Positions 33,820 through 41,698 of a stretch of 64,000 nucleotides of DNA are shown in pieces. Under the pieces are notes generated by a model. That model had not been told where the DNA came from, searched no databases, and worked only from the letters and a program-made list of their open reading frames with translations. The translations under genes and the position numbers were made by a program. Positions within the stretch are counted from its first letter, which is position 1. Every line of letters starts with the position of its first letter. This DNA comes from Algoriphagus aquimarinus (GTDB lineage Bacteria; Bacteroidota; Bacteroidia; Cytophagales; Cyclobacteriaceae): the NCBI RefSeq assembly GCF_007997215.1, contig NZ_VORW01000001.1, positions 930,001 through 994,000 of the forward strand. The letters run 5' to 3'.

Positions 33820-33834
33820 TTTACTTAAGCGCAT

Positions 33835-34497
33835 ATGAACCCAATCAAGATAGTTTTAGCAGATGACCACGAATTAGTACGTGATGGGATCAAGTCCCTA
33901 CTTGAAAGTGAAAAAGAGTTTCAGGTAATTGATGAGGCATCTGATGGAGTGGAAGCGTTAGAAGTAGTCGCCCTGCAAAATCCAGATTTACTTATTGTGG
34001 ACATTCGAATGCCTAAAATGAATGGTCTGGAAGTAGTGAAGGAAATGACCAAATCATTTCCACATATCAAAAAGCTTGTCCTTTCTATGCATGATTCGGA
34101 AGAGTATGTGGTGGAGGCAGTGGAAGCTGGAGCCGATGGGTATTTGCTCAAAGGATCCTCGAAAAGCGAGTTTTTGAAGGCTTTACACACCATAGCTGGT
34201 GGCGGGAAGTTTTTTGCTGGAGATGTATCTGCTTATATCATCAATAATTTTGTCAACGGGAAAGCCAAGTCTTCATCCAAATCAGAAGTGCTTCCAGAGG
34301 AATTGGCGAATTTGACCAACAGAGAAAAGCAGATACTCGAACTTATCCTAGAAGGGAAAGGAAATAATGAAATCGCTGATGCGCTGGAGATCAGCAAGAG
34401 AACAGCGGAAGTACATCGGTTTAATTTGATGAAAAAAATGAACGTCAAGAATCTGGCAGAGCTGACCACAAAATCCAGAGATTTAAATCTGATCTAA
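33835..34497 (+). CDS. NarL/FixJ-type response regulator of the nitrate island
   Basis: 220 residues. The receiver domain (1-120) has the acidic pair D10/D11, phospho-acceptor D56 in LIVDIRMPKMNG and K in GYLLKGSS. The C-terminal LuxR-type helix-turn-helix (about 155-215) has LTNREKQILELILEGKGNNEIADALEISKRTAEVHRFNLMKKM. It pairs with the HisKA_3 kinase just upstream. It is followed by a strong terminator, and its own upstream gap contains two TACGTA sites. It is the best candidate to bind the box shared by nirB and narK. Confidence 0.92.
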   Translation: MNPIKIVLADDHELVRDGIKSLLESEKEFQVIDEASDGVEALEVVALQNPDLLIVDIRMPKMNGLEVVKEMTKSFPHIKKLVLSMHDSEEYVVEAVEAGADGYLLKGSSKSEFLKALHTIAGGGKFFAGDVSAYIINNFVNGKAKSSSKSEVLPEELANLTNREKQILELILEGKGNNEIADALEISKRTAEVHRFNLMKKMNVKNLAELTTKSRDLNLI

Positions 34498-34527
34498 GGA
34501 AACTACTAAGTTTTATAAGTAGTCAAT

Positions 34528-34563
34528 AATCCATTTAGAGCCAATCTAAATGGATTTTTTATT
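34528..34563 (+). terminator. terminator after the response-regulator gene
   Basis: A perfect 12-bp stem AATCCATTTAGA / TCTAAATGGATT with loop GCCAA, followed by a T-rich run. It ends the nirB-to-regulator unit, so narK needs its own promoter. Confidence 0.88.
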
Positions 34564-34591
34564 TTTTACTTAAATTTAATACGTATTCTGT

Positions 34592-34621
34592 TTTGTAATT
34601 ACGTATTTATACTTACTTTTA
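34592..34621 (+). promoter_or_regulatory. candidate narK promoter containing the shared 24-bp box
   Basis: Bases 34592-34615 repeat 28413-28436 exactly. A TTTG at the left edge and TACTTTTA (34614-34621, seven of eight to TAnnTTTG) are spaced as in the nirB promoter, with TACGTA in the spacer. The narK ATG at 34643 is 27 bases after the box, against 25 for nirB. Confidence 0.6.
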
Positions 34622-34642
34622 TCCTAATTAAAAATAAGTATT

Positions 34643-36067
34643 ATGGAGCCACTACTTACACACAAAGCGACACGGTTGAATCTCTTAGATTTTAAATCTG
34701 TCCCGATCCGTACCTTCTGGATCACTTCAATTGCATTCTTTATCTGCTTTTTCGCATGGTTTGGTATAGTGCCATTCATGCCAGATGTAGTCAAGGACTT
34801 AGGTCTTACTCCCGCGCAAAAGTGGAATGCAACAGTTCTTGCAGTAGCGGGAACAGTTTTCGCCAGATTACTTATCGGCAAGCTATGCGATAAGTACGGT
34901 CCGAGGCTTTGCTATACTTGGTTACTAATTTTAGGATCAATTCCTGTAATACTTAGCGGCCTGGTTCAAACTCCCATGCAGTTTTACATTTGCCGTCTGT
35001 TGACTGGATTTATCGGAGCTTCATTCGTGATCACGCAGGTTCACACTTCGCTGATGTTTGCTTCCAACGTAGTCGGAACTGCCAATGCAACTTCTGCTGG
35101 CTGGGGAAATCTAGGTGGCGGAGCTAATAGATTGGGTATGCCGATCATTGCGGCGATAGTGATTGGAGTTGGGGTAGCTGAGGCAGATGCCTGGAGATAT
35201 TCCATGGTCATCGCGGGTATCGCGTGCTTTACCATGGGTTTGGTGTATTACTTCTTTACAAAAGATACACCACAAGGAAACTTCAAGGAATTAGAAGCAA
35301 GAGGAATGCAAGTTCCTAGCACTAAGAAGGATAAAGTTGGCTTTATGGAGGCCGTGAAAGACTACCGTGTTTGGTTGCTTTTCGTGGTCTACGCAGCATG
35401 TTTTGGTATAGAACTGACAGTCTATGGCACCATGGATGATTACCTTCAAAACACTTTCCAACTCGAACGAATCACCGCTGGTAATATCGTGCTCTCTTTC
35501 GCATTGATGAACATTTTCGCCCGTACGCTTGGTGGATATTTTGGAGACAAATTTGGTAAAGCTAGAGGGCTTAAAGGCCGGGTTTGGTTCTTGGCAGCTA
35601 TCTTAATTGCGGAAGGCTTAATGCTAAGCTTGTTCTCTCTTGCCACTGGATTGTTACTAGGATTTGTACTTTTGGTTGCATTCAGCCTTACGGTTCAAAT
35701 GGCAGAAGGAGCCACCTTCTCTGTTGTTCCTTTTGTCAATAGGAAAGCAATCGGATCTATCTCAGGTATAGTTGGTGCAGGTGGAAATTTCGGAGCATTC
35801 TTGGCAGCACTTTTCTTAAGCTCCAAGTCAGCAGTAGCCGAAAAAGCTGCTTTAATTGCAAGTGAAACACTGGGAGCAGATGCAGCAGCGGCAGCACAAT
35901 CAGCCGCCGCGGCAAGCGCAGTATCGGCTGGTTACTTAGTCATAGGCGGTCTGATCGTCATGTCTGGAATGGTTGCCTTAGCGATACGATTCAGTACCGA
36001 AGATGAGAAAGTAGCCGAAGTGGAATTAGGTAAGTTACAGCCTGAATTAGTGCGAATAGATAATTAA
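34643..36067 (+). CDS. narK: nitrate/nitrite transporter, NarK/NasA family (MFS)
   Basis: 474 residues with about twelve hydrophobic segments. Family markers are FAWFGIVPFMPDVVKDLGL in helix 1, FARLLIGKLCDKYGPR (the MFS loop motif), a nitrate signature SAGWGNLGGG in helix 5 and a matching SGIVGAGGNFGAF in the second half. It imports nitrate or exchanges nitrite across the inner membrane. It is preceded by its own candidate promoter and followed by a long hairpin terminator (36084-36136), and precedes the nitrate reductase gene. Confidence 0.93.
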   Translation: MEPLLTHKATRLNLLDFKSVPIRTFWITSIAFFICFFAWFGIVPFMPDVVKDLGLTPAQKWNATVLAVAGTVFARLLIGKLCDKYGPRLCYTWLLILGSIPVILSGLVQTPMQFYICRLLTGFIGASFVITQVHTSLMFASNVVGTANATSAGWGNLGGGANRLGMPIIAAIVIGVGVAEADAWRYSMVIAGIACFTMGLVYYFFTKDTPQGNFKELEARGMQVPSTKKDKVGFMEAVKDYRVWLLFVVYAACFGIELTVYGTMDDYLQNTFQLERITAGNIVLSFALMNIFARTLGGYFGDKFGKARGLKGRVWFLAAILIAEGLMLSLFSLATGLLLGFVLLVAFSLTVQMAEGATFSVVPFVNRKAIGSISGIVGAGGNFGAFLAALFLSSKSAVAEKAALIASETLGADAAAAAQSAAAASAVSAGYLVIGGLIVMSGMVALAIRFSTEDEKVAEVELGKLQPELVRIDN

Positions 36068-36083
36068 CTTGTTGTCTATACCC

Positions 36084-36136
36084 AAAATAGCTCTTCTGCA
36101 ATTGATCATTTGTCGTGCGGATGAGCTATTTTGTTC
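36084..36136 (+). terminator. long hairpin terminator after narK
   Basis: Two 17-base arms, 36084-36100 and 36116-36132, are complementary at 15 positions (outer AAAATAGCTC / GAGCTATTTT), with a 15-base loop and a T-rich tail. Confidence 0.75.
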
Positions 36137-36211
36137 TTAAACAATATGAATATTCGCTTTTTGCTAGTAGGGATTCAAAAGTCCTGAATAGATGGGAAAC
36201 TCAAGAATTGA

Positions 36212-36298
36212 GGCCACTTCGGTCACCCGTCTTCGGTCTCCCGTCCAGCCAAGCAAAGCAATTTTGGCCACTGGCATAATCGCTGATAACTATGTTAA
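36212..36298. repeat. dispersed intergenic repeat, copy 1
   Basis: Shares GGCCACTTCGGTC, then AAGCAAAG.AATTTTGG, and ACTGGCAT with a second copy at 46694-46800. It contains a short internal tandem (TTCGGTCACCCGTC / TTCGGTCTCCCGTC). It is noncoding and lies directly upstream of the nitrate reductase gene. Confidence 0.6.
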
Positions 36299-36325
36299 AC
36301 TATTTCCAATTGTAACCCTTGAGTA

Positions 36326-39300
36326 GTGATCCCAGACAAAAAAGTTAAAACCACTTGTTCCTACTGCGGCGTTGGCTGTGGAATAGTTGCTGAGGTGGAC
36401 TCTCAAAACAAAGTACATGTCGAGGGCGATCAGGATCATCCTGTGAACCAAGGCATGCTTTGCTCAAAGGGGAGGAATCTGCACTACGTAGTAAATGATA
36501 CTTCCGATAGAATTCTCTATCCTGAAATGCGCTGGAGCAGATCTCATCCTCGTGAGCGGGTAAGTTGGGACGATGGGTTGGACAGAGCTGCGGGAGTTTT
36601 CAAGTCTTTGATTCAGAAATACGGCCCGAACAGTGTAGGTTTTTATATCTCTGGACAATGCCTTACGGAAGAGTACTACATCGCAAATAAGCTGACGAAA
36701 GGCTTTCTAGGCACAAATAACATAGATACCAACAGTCGTTTGTGCATGAGTTCAGCGGTGGTGGCTTACAAAAAAACTTTCGGAGAAGATTCAGTCCCTA
36801 TTTCTTATGAAGACATAGAGTTGGCGGATGCGTTTTTGATAGCTGGCGCAAATCCAGCCTGGTGTCATCCGATCCTCTTTCGCAGACTGGAAAAGCATAA
36901 GGAGAAAAATCCGAATGTGAAGATTATCGTGGTAGATCCGCGCAAAACTGATTCTGCCACTTTTGCTGATATTCATTTGCAAATCATACCAGGCACAGAC
37001 ATCATTTTGTACAATGCTATAGGTAGGAGAATCATCGATATCGGACTGGCTGACAAAGAATTTATAGAGAAACACACCGAGAACTACCTAAAATATCGCA
37101 AACAGGTAATGGCAACTTCCTTGAAGGAAGCCTCCAAACTCTGCGGGATTTCAGTTGAAGATATTAAGAAAGTAGCCGAGATCATCGGCGAATCCAAAGG
37201 GTTTATCAGTATGTGGGCGATGGGCTTGAACCAAAGTGCCATCGGTACGGATAAGAATTTTTCCCTGCTGAACCTTTCTTTAGTGACAGGCAGAATTGGC
37301 AAGCCAGGAAATGGACCTTTTTCACTTACTGGCCAGCCAAATGCTATGGGCGGACGCGAAGTTGGTGGAATGGCAAATTTATTGGCTGTACACAAAGACT
37401 TGAATAATCCTGTTCATCGGCAGGAAGTGGCAAATTTCTGGGGTGTAAATGAGATTTCTCCCGAACCGGGATTATCAGCCACTGAGATGTTCGACGCACT
37501 CGAAAGCGGAGAAATGAAGGCAGTTTGGATCATTTGCACCAATCCGATGGTGAGCTTGCCAAATTCCAAGAAGATCGAAAAGGCAATGAAAAACGCCAAG
37601 TTCGTGGTCGTTCAGGATATTTCTCACAAAGCAGACACAGTTGAGTACGCAGATTTGGTTCTTCCCGCTGCTGGATGGTTGGAGAAGGAAGGGACGATGA
37701 CGAATTCTGAGCGGCGGATTTCCTATCTCAACAAAGGCATCAATCCTCCCGGAGAAGCTAGACCAGACGTGGAGATTCTTTGTGATTTTGCTCGCAGAAT
37801 GGGTTTCCGAGGTTTTAATTTCAACAATACGGAGGAGATCTACGAGGAATATTGTGCTATGACCAAAGGCACGAACATCGATATTTCCTACCTCAATTAC
37901 GATAGGCTGAAGAATGAAGGAACCTTCCAATGGCCAGTACCAGCCTACAGACATACAGGAACTCCAAGGCTTTTCGAAGACAAGAAATTCTATACGCCGA
38001 CTCAAAAGGCGGTGTTCAATATTCCCGCTCAGATCACTAATACTTCCGAAAAAACTAGCAAGGAATATCCGCTGATTCTTACCACAGGACGCGTGAGGGA
38101 TCAGTGGCATACCATGACCAAGACGGGAAAAGTATCCAGACTTCGCACGCATTACCCAAGTCCGGTTCTGGAAATCAATCCCATCGATGCTTACCTAGAC
38201 AAGGTGAAAGATGGAGATGTGGTGGAAGTGAAAAGCAAGAATGGCGTAGTCCGAGTAAAGGCAAAGCTTTCCAAAAACATTCGTGAAGGCGTAGTTTTTC
38301 TGCCCATGCATTGGGGTAAGCAATTACAAAGTGATCTCAATCGAGCAAATAACCTAACAAACACGGTGGTCGATCCTCAATCCAAAGAACCGGATTTTAA
38401 GTTTACCACAGTTTCTGTTTCTAGATACAAAAAAATCACGGAGAAAATCGTGGTCGTGGGAGCAGGAGCGGCAGCTTTCCGCTTCATCCAAAACTACCGC
38501 GAACACAATGAATCCGATCAGATTCATGTGTTCTCCAAAGAGCCGCATCCTTTTTACAATAGAGTACTTTTGCCGGAATATGTGACTGAAGAGCTGACTT
38601 GGGAGCAGCTGCAGAAGATCAAAGAGCACGAGCTTAAGAAGCTGAAAATAAGTCTTCACACGGGACTTTCTATAGAACATATTGATCCTGAGAAGCAAGT
38701 TGTCGTCGATAATGACGGCCAGGAATATCCTTTTGACAAGCTGATTTTGGCGACTGGAAGTCGAGCTTTCATCCCAAAAGATGCGCAATTGGATCTACCG
38801 GGTCGATTTACCATGCGAAACAAAATCGATGCAGATCGATTTAAAGATTACCTGGATTCTACCAAGCTACCTCCTGAAAACCAGCATGTCGTCATCATAG
38901 GTGGAGGCTTGCTTGGGCTGGAACTTGCAGCGGCTTTGCAGCACAATCGTGTGAAAGTAACTATCGTACAGCGCGCTTCCAGATTGATGGAGCGCCAGTT
39001 GGATGAAGTTTCGAGTAAGCTACTTTCTCTGGATGTACAGGAGCGGGGAATTCATGTGTATTTCGATAATGAGGTCAGTACGGTCTTCGATGATGAAGAA
39101 CATAAATCGCTTTCTATCACACTGAAAAGTGGGAAAATCATTTACGCAAATGCGGTGGTATACGCGATAGGCACACAGCCGAACATTAAAATCGCACGGG
39201 ATAATGGCATTCTTTGCGGTCGTGGTATCAAGGTAAATCAACACTTACAGACCAATTATCCTAACATTTTTGCCATCGGGGAGATCGCAGAATTTCAAAA

Positions 39301-39850
39301 TCAACTCTTCGGAATTACCTCCGCTGCTGAGGAGCAAGCCATGGTTTTAGCTAACTATATAGCCGGAGATGTAAGTAGTATTTACAGCGGATCTGTGCTG
39401 ATGAATATTCTGAAATTCAAGGATCTGGAACTTTGTAGCATAGGTGATATTTTGATTCCTGAAAATGACGATTCCTATGAGGAAATCATTTTCACCGATA
39501 TCAGTCGTCGCTATTATAAGAAATGTATTGTCAAAGATGACTTGCTCATCGGGGCAGTGCTGATGGGAGATAAAAATGAATTTGCGGAATTCAAATCCCT
39601 GATCGAAAACAAAATAGAGCTTTCCGAAAAGAGAAAATCTTTGCTGATGGGTTCTTCGGAAACACGGCCTGTGATCGGCAAATTAGTATGTAGCTGTAGC
39701 CGTGTGGGCGAGGGAAATATCAAGGAAGCAATCGCAGGTGGATGCTTCGATTTCACCGCACTTTGTCAGCAGACAGGCGCTGGTTTGGGATGTGGTAGTT
39801 GTAAAACGGAGGTAAGAGAGATTCTTCACCAATCAAAAGTAATGGTATGA
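36326..39850 (+). CDS. assimilatory nitrate reductase fused to a NirB-like FAD reductase and BFD [2Fe-2S] domain
   Basis: 1174 residues, three modules. (1) Residues 1 to about 690: molybdopterin bis-MGD oxidoreductase with an N-terminal [4Fe-4S] site (C11, C14, C18, C46), SRLCMSSAVVAYKKTFGED and, near 560-690, the guanine-dinucleotide domain (LTTGRVRDQWHTMTKTGKV). (2) About 705-1110: pyridine-nucleotide-disulfide reductase fold (KIVVVGAGAAAFRFIQ, later VVIIGGGLLGLELAAAL). (3) A BFD-type cluster with C1122, C1124, C1156 and C1159. The usual separate catalytic and electron-transfer proteins (NasA plus NasB or NasC) are thus one chain. The start is GTG at 36326, fixed by an in-frame TGA six bases upstream. 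It reduces nitrate to nitrite in the cytosol. Confidence 0.92.
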   Translation: MIPDKKVKTTCSYCGVGCGIVAEVDSQNKVHVEGDQDHPVNQGMLCSKGRNLHYVVNDTSDRILYPEMRWSRSHPRERVSWDDGLDRAAGVFKSLIQKYGPNSVGFYISGQCLTEEYYIANKLTKGFLGTNNIDTNSRLCMSSAVVAYKKTFGEDSVPISYEDIELADAFLIAGANPAWCHPILFRRLEKHKEKNPNVKIIVVDPRKTDSATFADIHLQIIPGTDIILYNAIGRRIIDIGLADKEFIEKHTENYLKYRKQVMATSLKEASKLCGISVEDIKKVAEIIGESKGFISMWAMGLNQSAIGTDKNFSLLNLSLVTGRIGKPGNGPFSLTGQPNAMGGREVGGMANLLAVHKDLNNPVHRQEVANFWGVNEISPEPGLSATEMFDALESGEMKAVWIICTNPMVSLPNSKKIEKAMKNAKFVVVQDISHKADTVEYADLVLPAAGWLEKEGTMTNSERRISYLNKGINPPGEARPDVEILCDFARRMGFRGFNFNNTEEIYEEYCAMTKGTNIDISYLNYDRLKNEGTFQWPVPAYRHTGTPRLFEDKKFYTPTQKAVFNIPAQITNTSEKTSKEYPLILTTGRVRDQWHTMTKTGKVSRLRTHYPSPVLEINPIDAYLDKVKDGDVVEVKSKNGVVRVKAKLSKNIREGVVFLPMHWGKQLQSDLNRANNLTNTVVDPQSKEPDFKFTTVSVSRYKKITEKIVVVGAGAAAFRFIQNYREHNESDQIHVFSKEPHPFYNRVLLPEYVTEELTWEQLQKIKEHELKKLKISLHTGLSIEHIDPEKQVVVDNDGQEYPFDKLILATGSRAFIPKDAQLDLPGRFTMRNKIDADRFKDYLDSTKLPPENQHVVIIGGGLLGLELAAALQHNRVKVTIVQRASRLMERQLDEVSSKLLSLDVQERGIHVYFDNEVSTVFDDEEHKSLSITLKSGKIIYANAVVYAIGTQPNIKIARDNGILCGRGIKVNQHLQTNYPNIFAIGEIAEFQNQLFGITSAAEEQAMVLANYIAGDVSSIYSGSVLMNILKFKDLELCSIGDILIPENDDSYEEIIFTDISRRYYKKCIVKDDLLIGAVLMGDKNEFAEFKSLIENKIELSEKRKSLLMGSSETRPVIGKLVCSCSRVGEGNIKEAIAGGCFDFTALCQQTGAGLGCGSCKTEVREILHQSKVMV

Positions 39851-39904
39851 AATCAAGCCTGCCTCAGTAATAAAAATTTAGAATTAACAAAAGAGTGATG
39901 ACGT

Positions 39905-40010
39905 TGTCCGCCTGAGCGCCCGCCTGACTTCGGGCAGGAAGTCGAAGGCTCTTTAAAATAAGTGAAGTTATTGTCCTCGACTCCGCTCGGACTGACACAA
40001 TTTCCAGCAA
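39905..40010. repeat. Bacteroidetes intergenic repeat with nested 20-bp hairpin
   Basis: CTGAGCG (39912-39918) and AAGTCGAAG (39939-39947) are the two halves of the repeat seen intact at 27966-27981. They are split here by CCCGCCTGACTTCGGGCAGG (39919-39938). A near-identical 21-mer sits inside a different repeat at 46717-46737. The inverted form CCTCGACTCCGCTCGGACTGACA follows at about 39973-39995. Confidence 0.6.
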
Positions 40011-40148
40011 AAAACTAAATACTTCAACGGCAGGAGATATGCTTGAATTTAAGTGTGACACAGTGGGATGATTTTCTATCAAGCGAGAATGTCCCTAAGC
40101 AAGTTATGGACAGGCTACCTGACCATTGAAAAAGATAATTATAAACAC

Positions 40149-41591
40149 ATGAAACAGACCTATTCTAGAGTAGTGGTGAAAGGCGGAGTACTCTCTCCAG
40201 CAGAACTCAAGCAGATTTTGGAACTGGCAGAAAATGCCGGGTTGGATACTATTTCCCTGGGATCTCGTCAAGACATCCTTTTTATCAAAGATGACGGAAA
40301 CCTGGAAATTGATTCTCAGGATAAATTTCAACTCGTATCTCCAGAAGAATTGGGTGCTGAAAATATCGTCTCTTCTTATGTTTCATCAGACATTTTCCCA
40401 AATACACCCTGGCTGACAGGTGATCGGTATTTGTATATTCTCGAGCAATTTAGAGTTCAGCCAAACCTCAAAATCAACATCACAGATCCGAAGCAGCGCT
40501 TGGTTCCTCTTTTCACTGGTCACTTGAATTTCATCGCTTCGGCCCACGAAGATTACTGGTATCTATATGTTCGTTTGCCAGAATGGGAAGATACGATGAT
40601 GTATCCAGCGCTTATTTACAGTTGGGATATCGCAAAAGTGGCTTCTGCCATTGAAGACATACTTCAGGAGGAGCCCGAGACAGTTGAGTTTCTTTTTGAG
40701 TTGGTGAATGACGCAGTTGACTCAAATAATCGTACGGTGGACACTCCGCTGGAAGTGCCCTTTTATCCTTTTCCATACTACGAGGGAATCAATCGTGTGG
40801 GCGATGATCGCTATTGGTTAGGCTTATACTGGAGAAATAACAAGTATTACACTGAGTTCCTGAAAGTGCTTTGCGATCTCTGCGCAGACAGTAAAATCGG
40901 GAAAATCTCCATCACACCTTGGAAATCCATCATCATCAAAGGAATTCCGGAAAGCACAAAAATCGAGTGGGAAAGACTTCTTGGTCGATACGGAATCAAT
41001 GTGCGTCACTCCATGCTGGAACTGAATTGGCATCTTCCTGTCAACAATAAATCTGCCCTCAAACTCAAGGAGTATCTTGTGGATAACTTTGACAAAAGAG
41101 ATATCAGTACCTACGGTTTGACCTTTGGAATCACTGATTATACAAGAAAGGCATACTATTTCACCTCCATTATTATCGAGAAGAATCAGCCTCCAGCAGG
41201 TTTGGAGGGTATCAAAATCCGAAACACATACAATTTACTTTACGCCAAAAACTTTGACCCAAATACTCAGCAGTACATCGTGTATGTGCAGGAAGTGGAT
41301 AAAGCAGAATTACCTGGACTTTTGATCGAGCTAAGCAAAATGTATTTCGAGCAATTGGGGAAAAAGCAGGAGCAATCCAAAAAGCAAGTTGCTACGAAAG
41401 AAACTATCCATACCGAGATTTTTCAATGCTCGGATTGCTTGACAATGTATGATCCAACTTATGGAGATCAGGAGCAGAATATTCCCGCAAACACCCCTTT
41501 TGAAGAATTACCAGCTGATTATCATTGCTCACTTTGCGAAGCACCGAAAAGCAAATTAGTGAAGAAAACCATCTCAAAAATCCTCAAATAA
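40149..41591 (+). CDS. rubredoxin-tailed protein with nitrite/sulfite-reductase ferredoxin-like segments
   Basis: 480 residues from the ATG at 40149; an ATG at 40068 would add 27 residues and cannot be excluded. Residues about 1-65 (VVVKGGVLSPAELKQILELAENAGL, then ISLGSRQDILFI) resemble the ferredoxin-like half-domain of nitrite/sulfite reductases, and a second such segment occurs at about 235-300 (YYTEFLKVLCDLCADSKIGKI, then ITPWKSIIIKGI). The siroheme/[4Fe-4S] cysteine motifs are missing. The C-terminus is a rubredoxin domain with CSDC (about 428) and CSLC (about 466). Placed between nitrate reductase and a porin, it is probably an electron carrier or assembly partner for nitrate reduction; that is inference. 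Confidence 0.75.
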   Translation: MKQTYSRVVVKGGVLSPAELKQILELAENAGLDTISLGSRQDILFIKDDGNLEIDSQDKFQLVSPEELGAENIVSSYVSSDIFPNTPWLTGDRYLYILEQFRVQPNLKINITDPKQRLVPLFTGHLNFIASAHEDYWYLYVRLPEWEDTMMYPALIYSWDIAKVASAIEDILQEEPETVEFLFELVNDAVDSNNRTVDTPLEVPFYPFPYYEGINRVGDDRYWLGLYWRNNKYYTEFLKVLCDLCADSKIGKISITPWKSIIIKGIPESTKIEWERLLGRYGINVRHSMLELNWHLPVNNKSALKLKEYLVDNFDKRDISTYGLTFGITDYTRKAYYFTSIIIEKNQPPAGLEGIKIRNTYNLLYAKNFDPNTQQYIVYVQEVDKAELPGLLIELSKMYFEQLGKKQEQSKKQVATKETIHTEIFQCSDCLTMYDPTYGDQEQNIPANTPFEELPADYHCSLCEAPKSKLVKKTISKILK

Positions 41592-41637
41592 GACCTTAAA
41601 TCTTAGCTAAAAAGATGACTTATATCAGGGCGAAGCT

Positions 41638-41669
41638 CTGTAAATCAGCGTCTTAAATCTATACATTTG
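41638..41669 (+). promoter_or_regulatory. candidate promoter of the porin gene
   Basis: TACATTTG (41662-41669) matches the -7 consensus TAnnTTTG; a CTG (41638-41640) 21 bases upstream is a weak match to the -33 TTG. The porin ATG follows 29 bases later. Confidence 0.4.
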
Positions 41670-41698
41670 ATAAGCATCACTCTTCAATTCTCAAACCT

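Noticed and set aside
37475-38152. A 225-codon open frame on the minus strand inside the nitrate reductase gene
   Set aside because: It is antisense to the conserved molybdopterin module, has no recognisable domain and is cysteine- and histidine-rich in a random way; it is a shadow of codon bias.
40023-40131. Short open frame just upstream of and overlapping the start of the rubredoxin-tailed gene, as a possible leader peptide or frameshifted N-terminus
   Set aside because: It is short, lacks an ATG start and a recognisable motif, and no frameshift is needed for the downstream protein.
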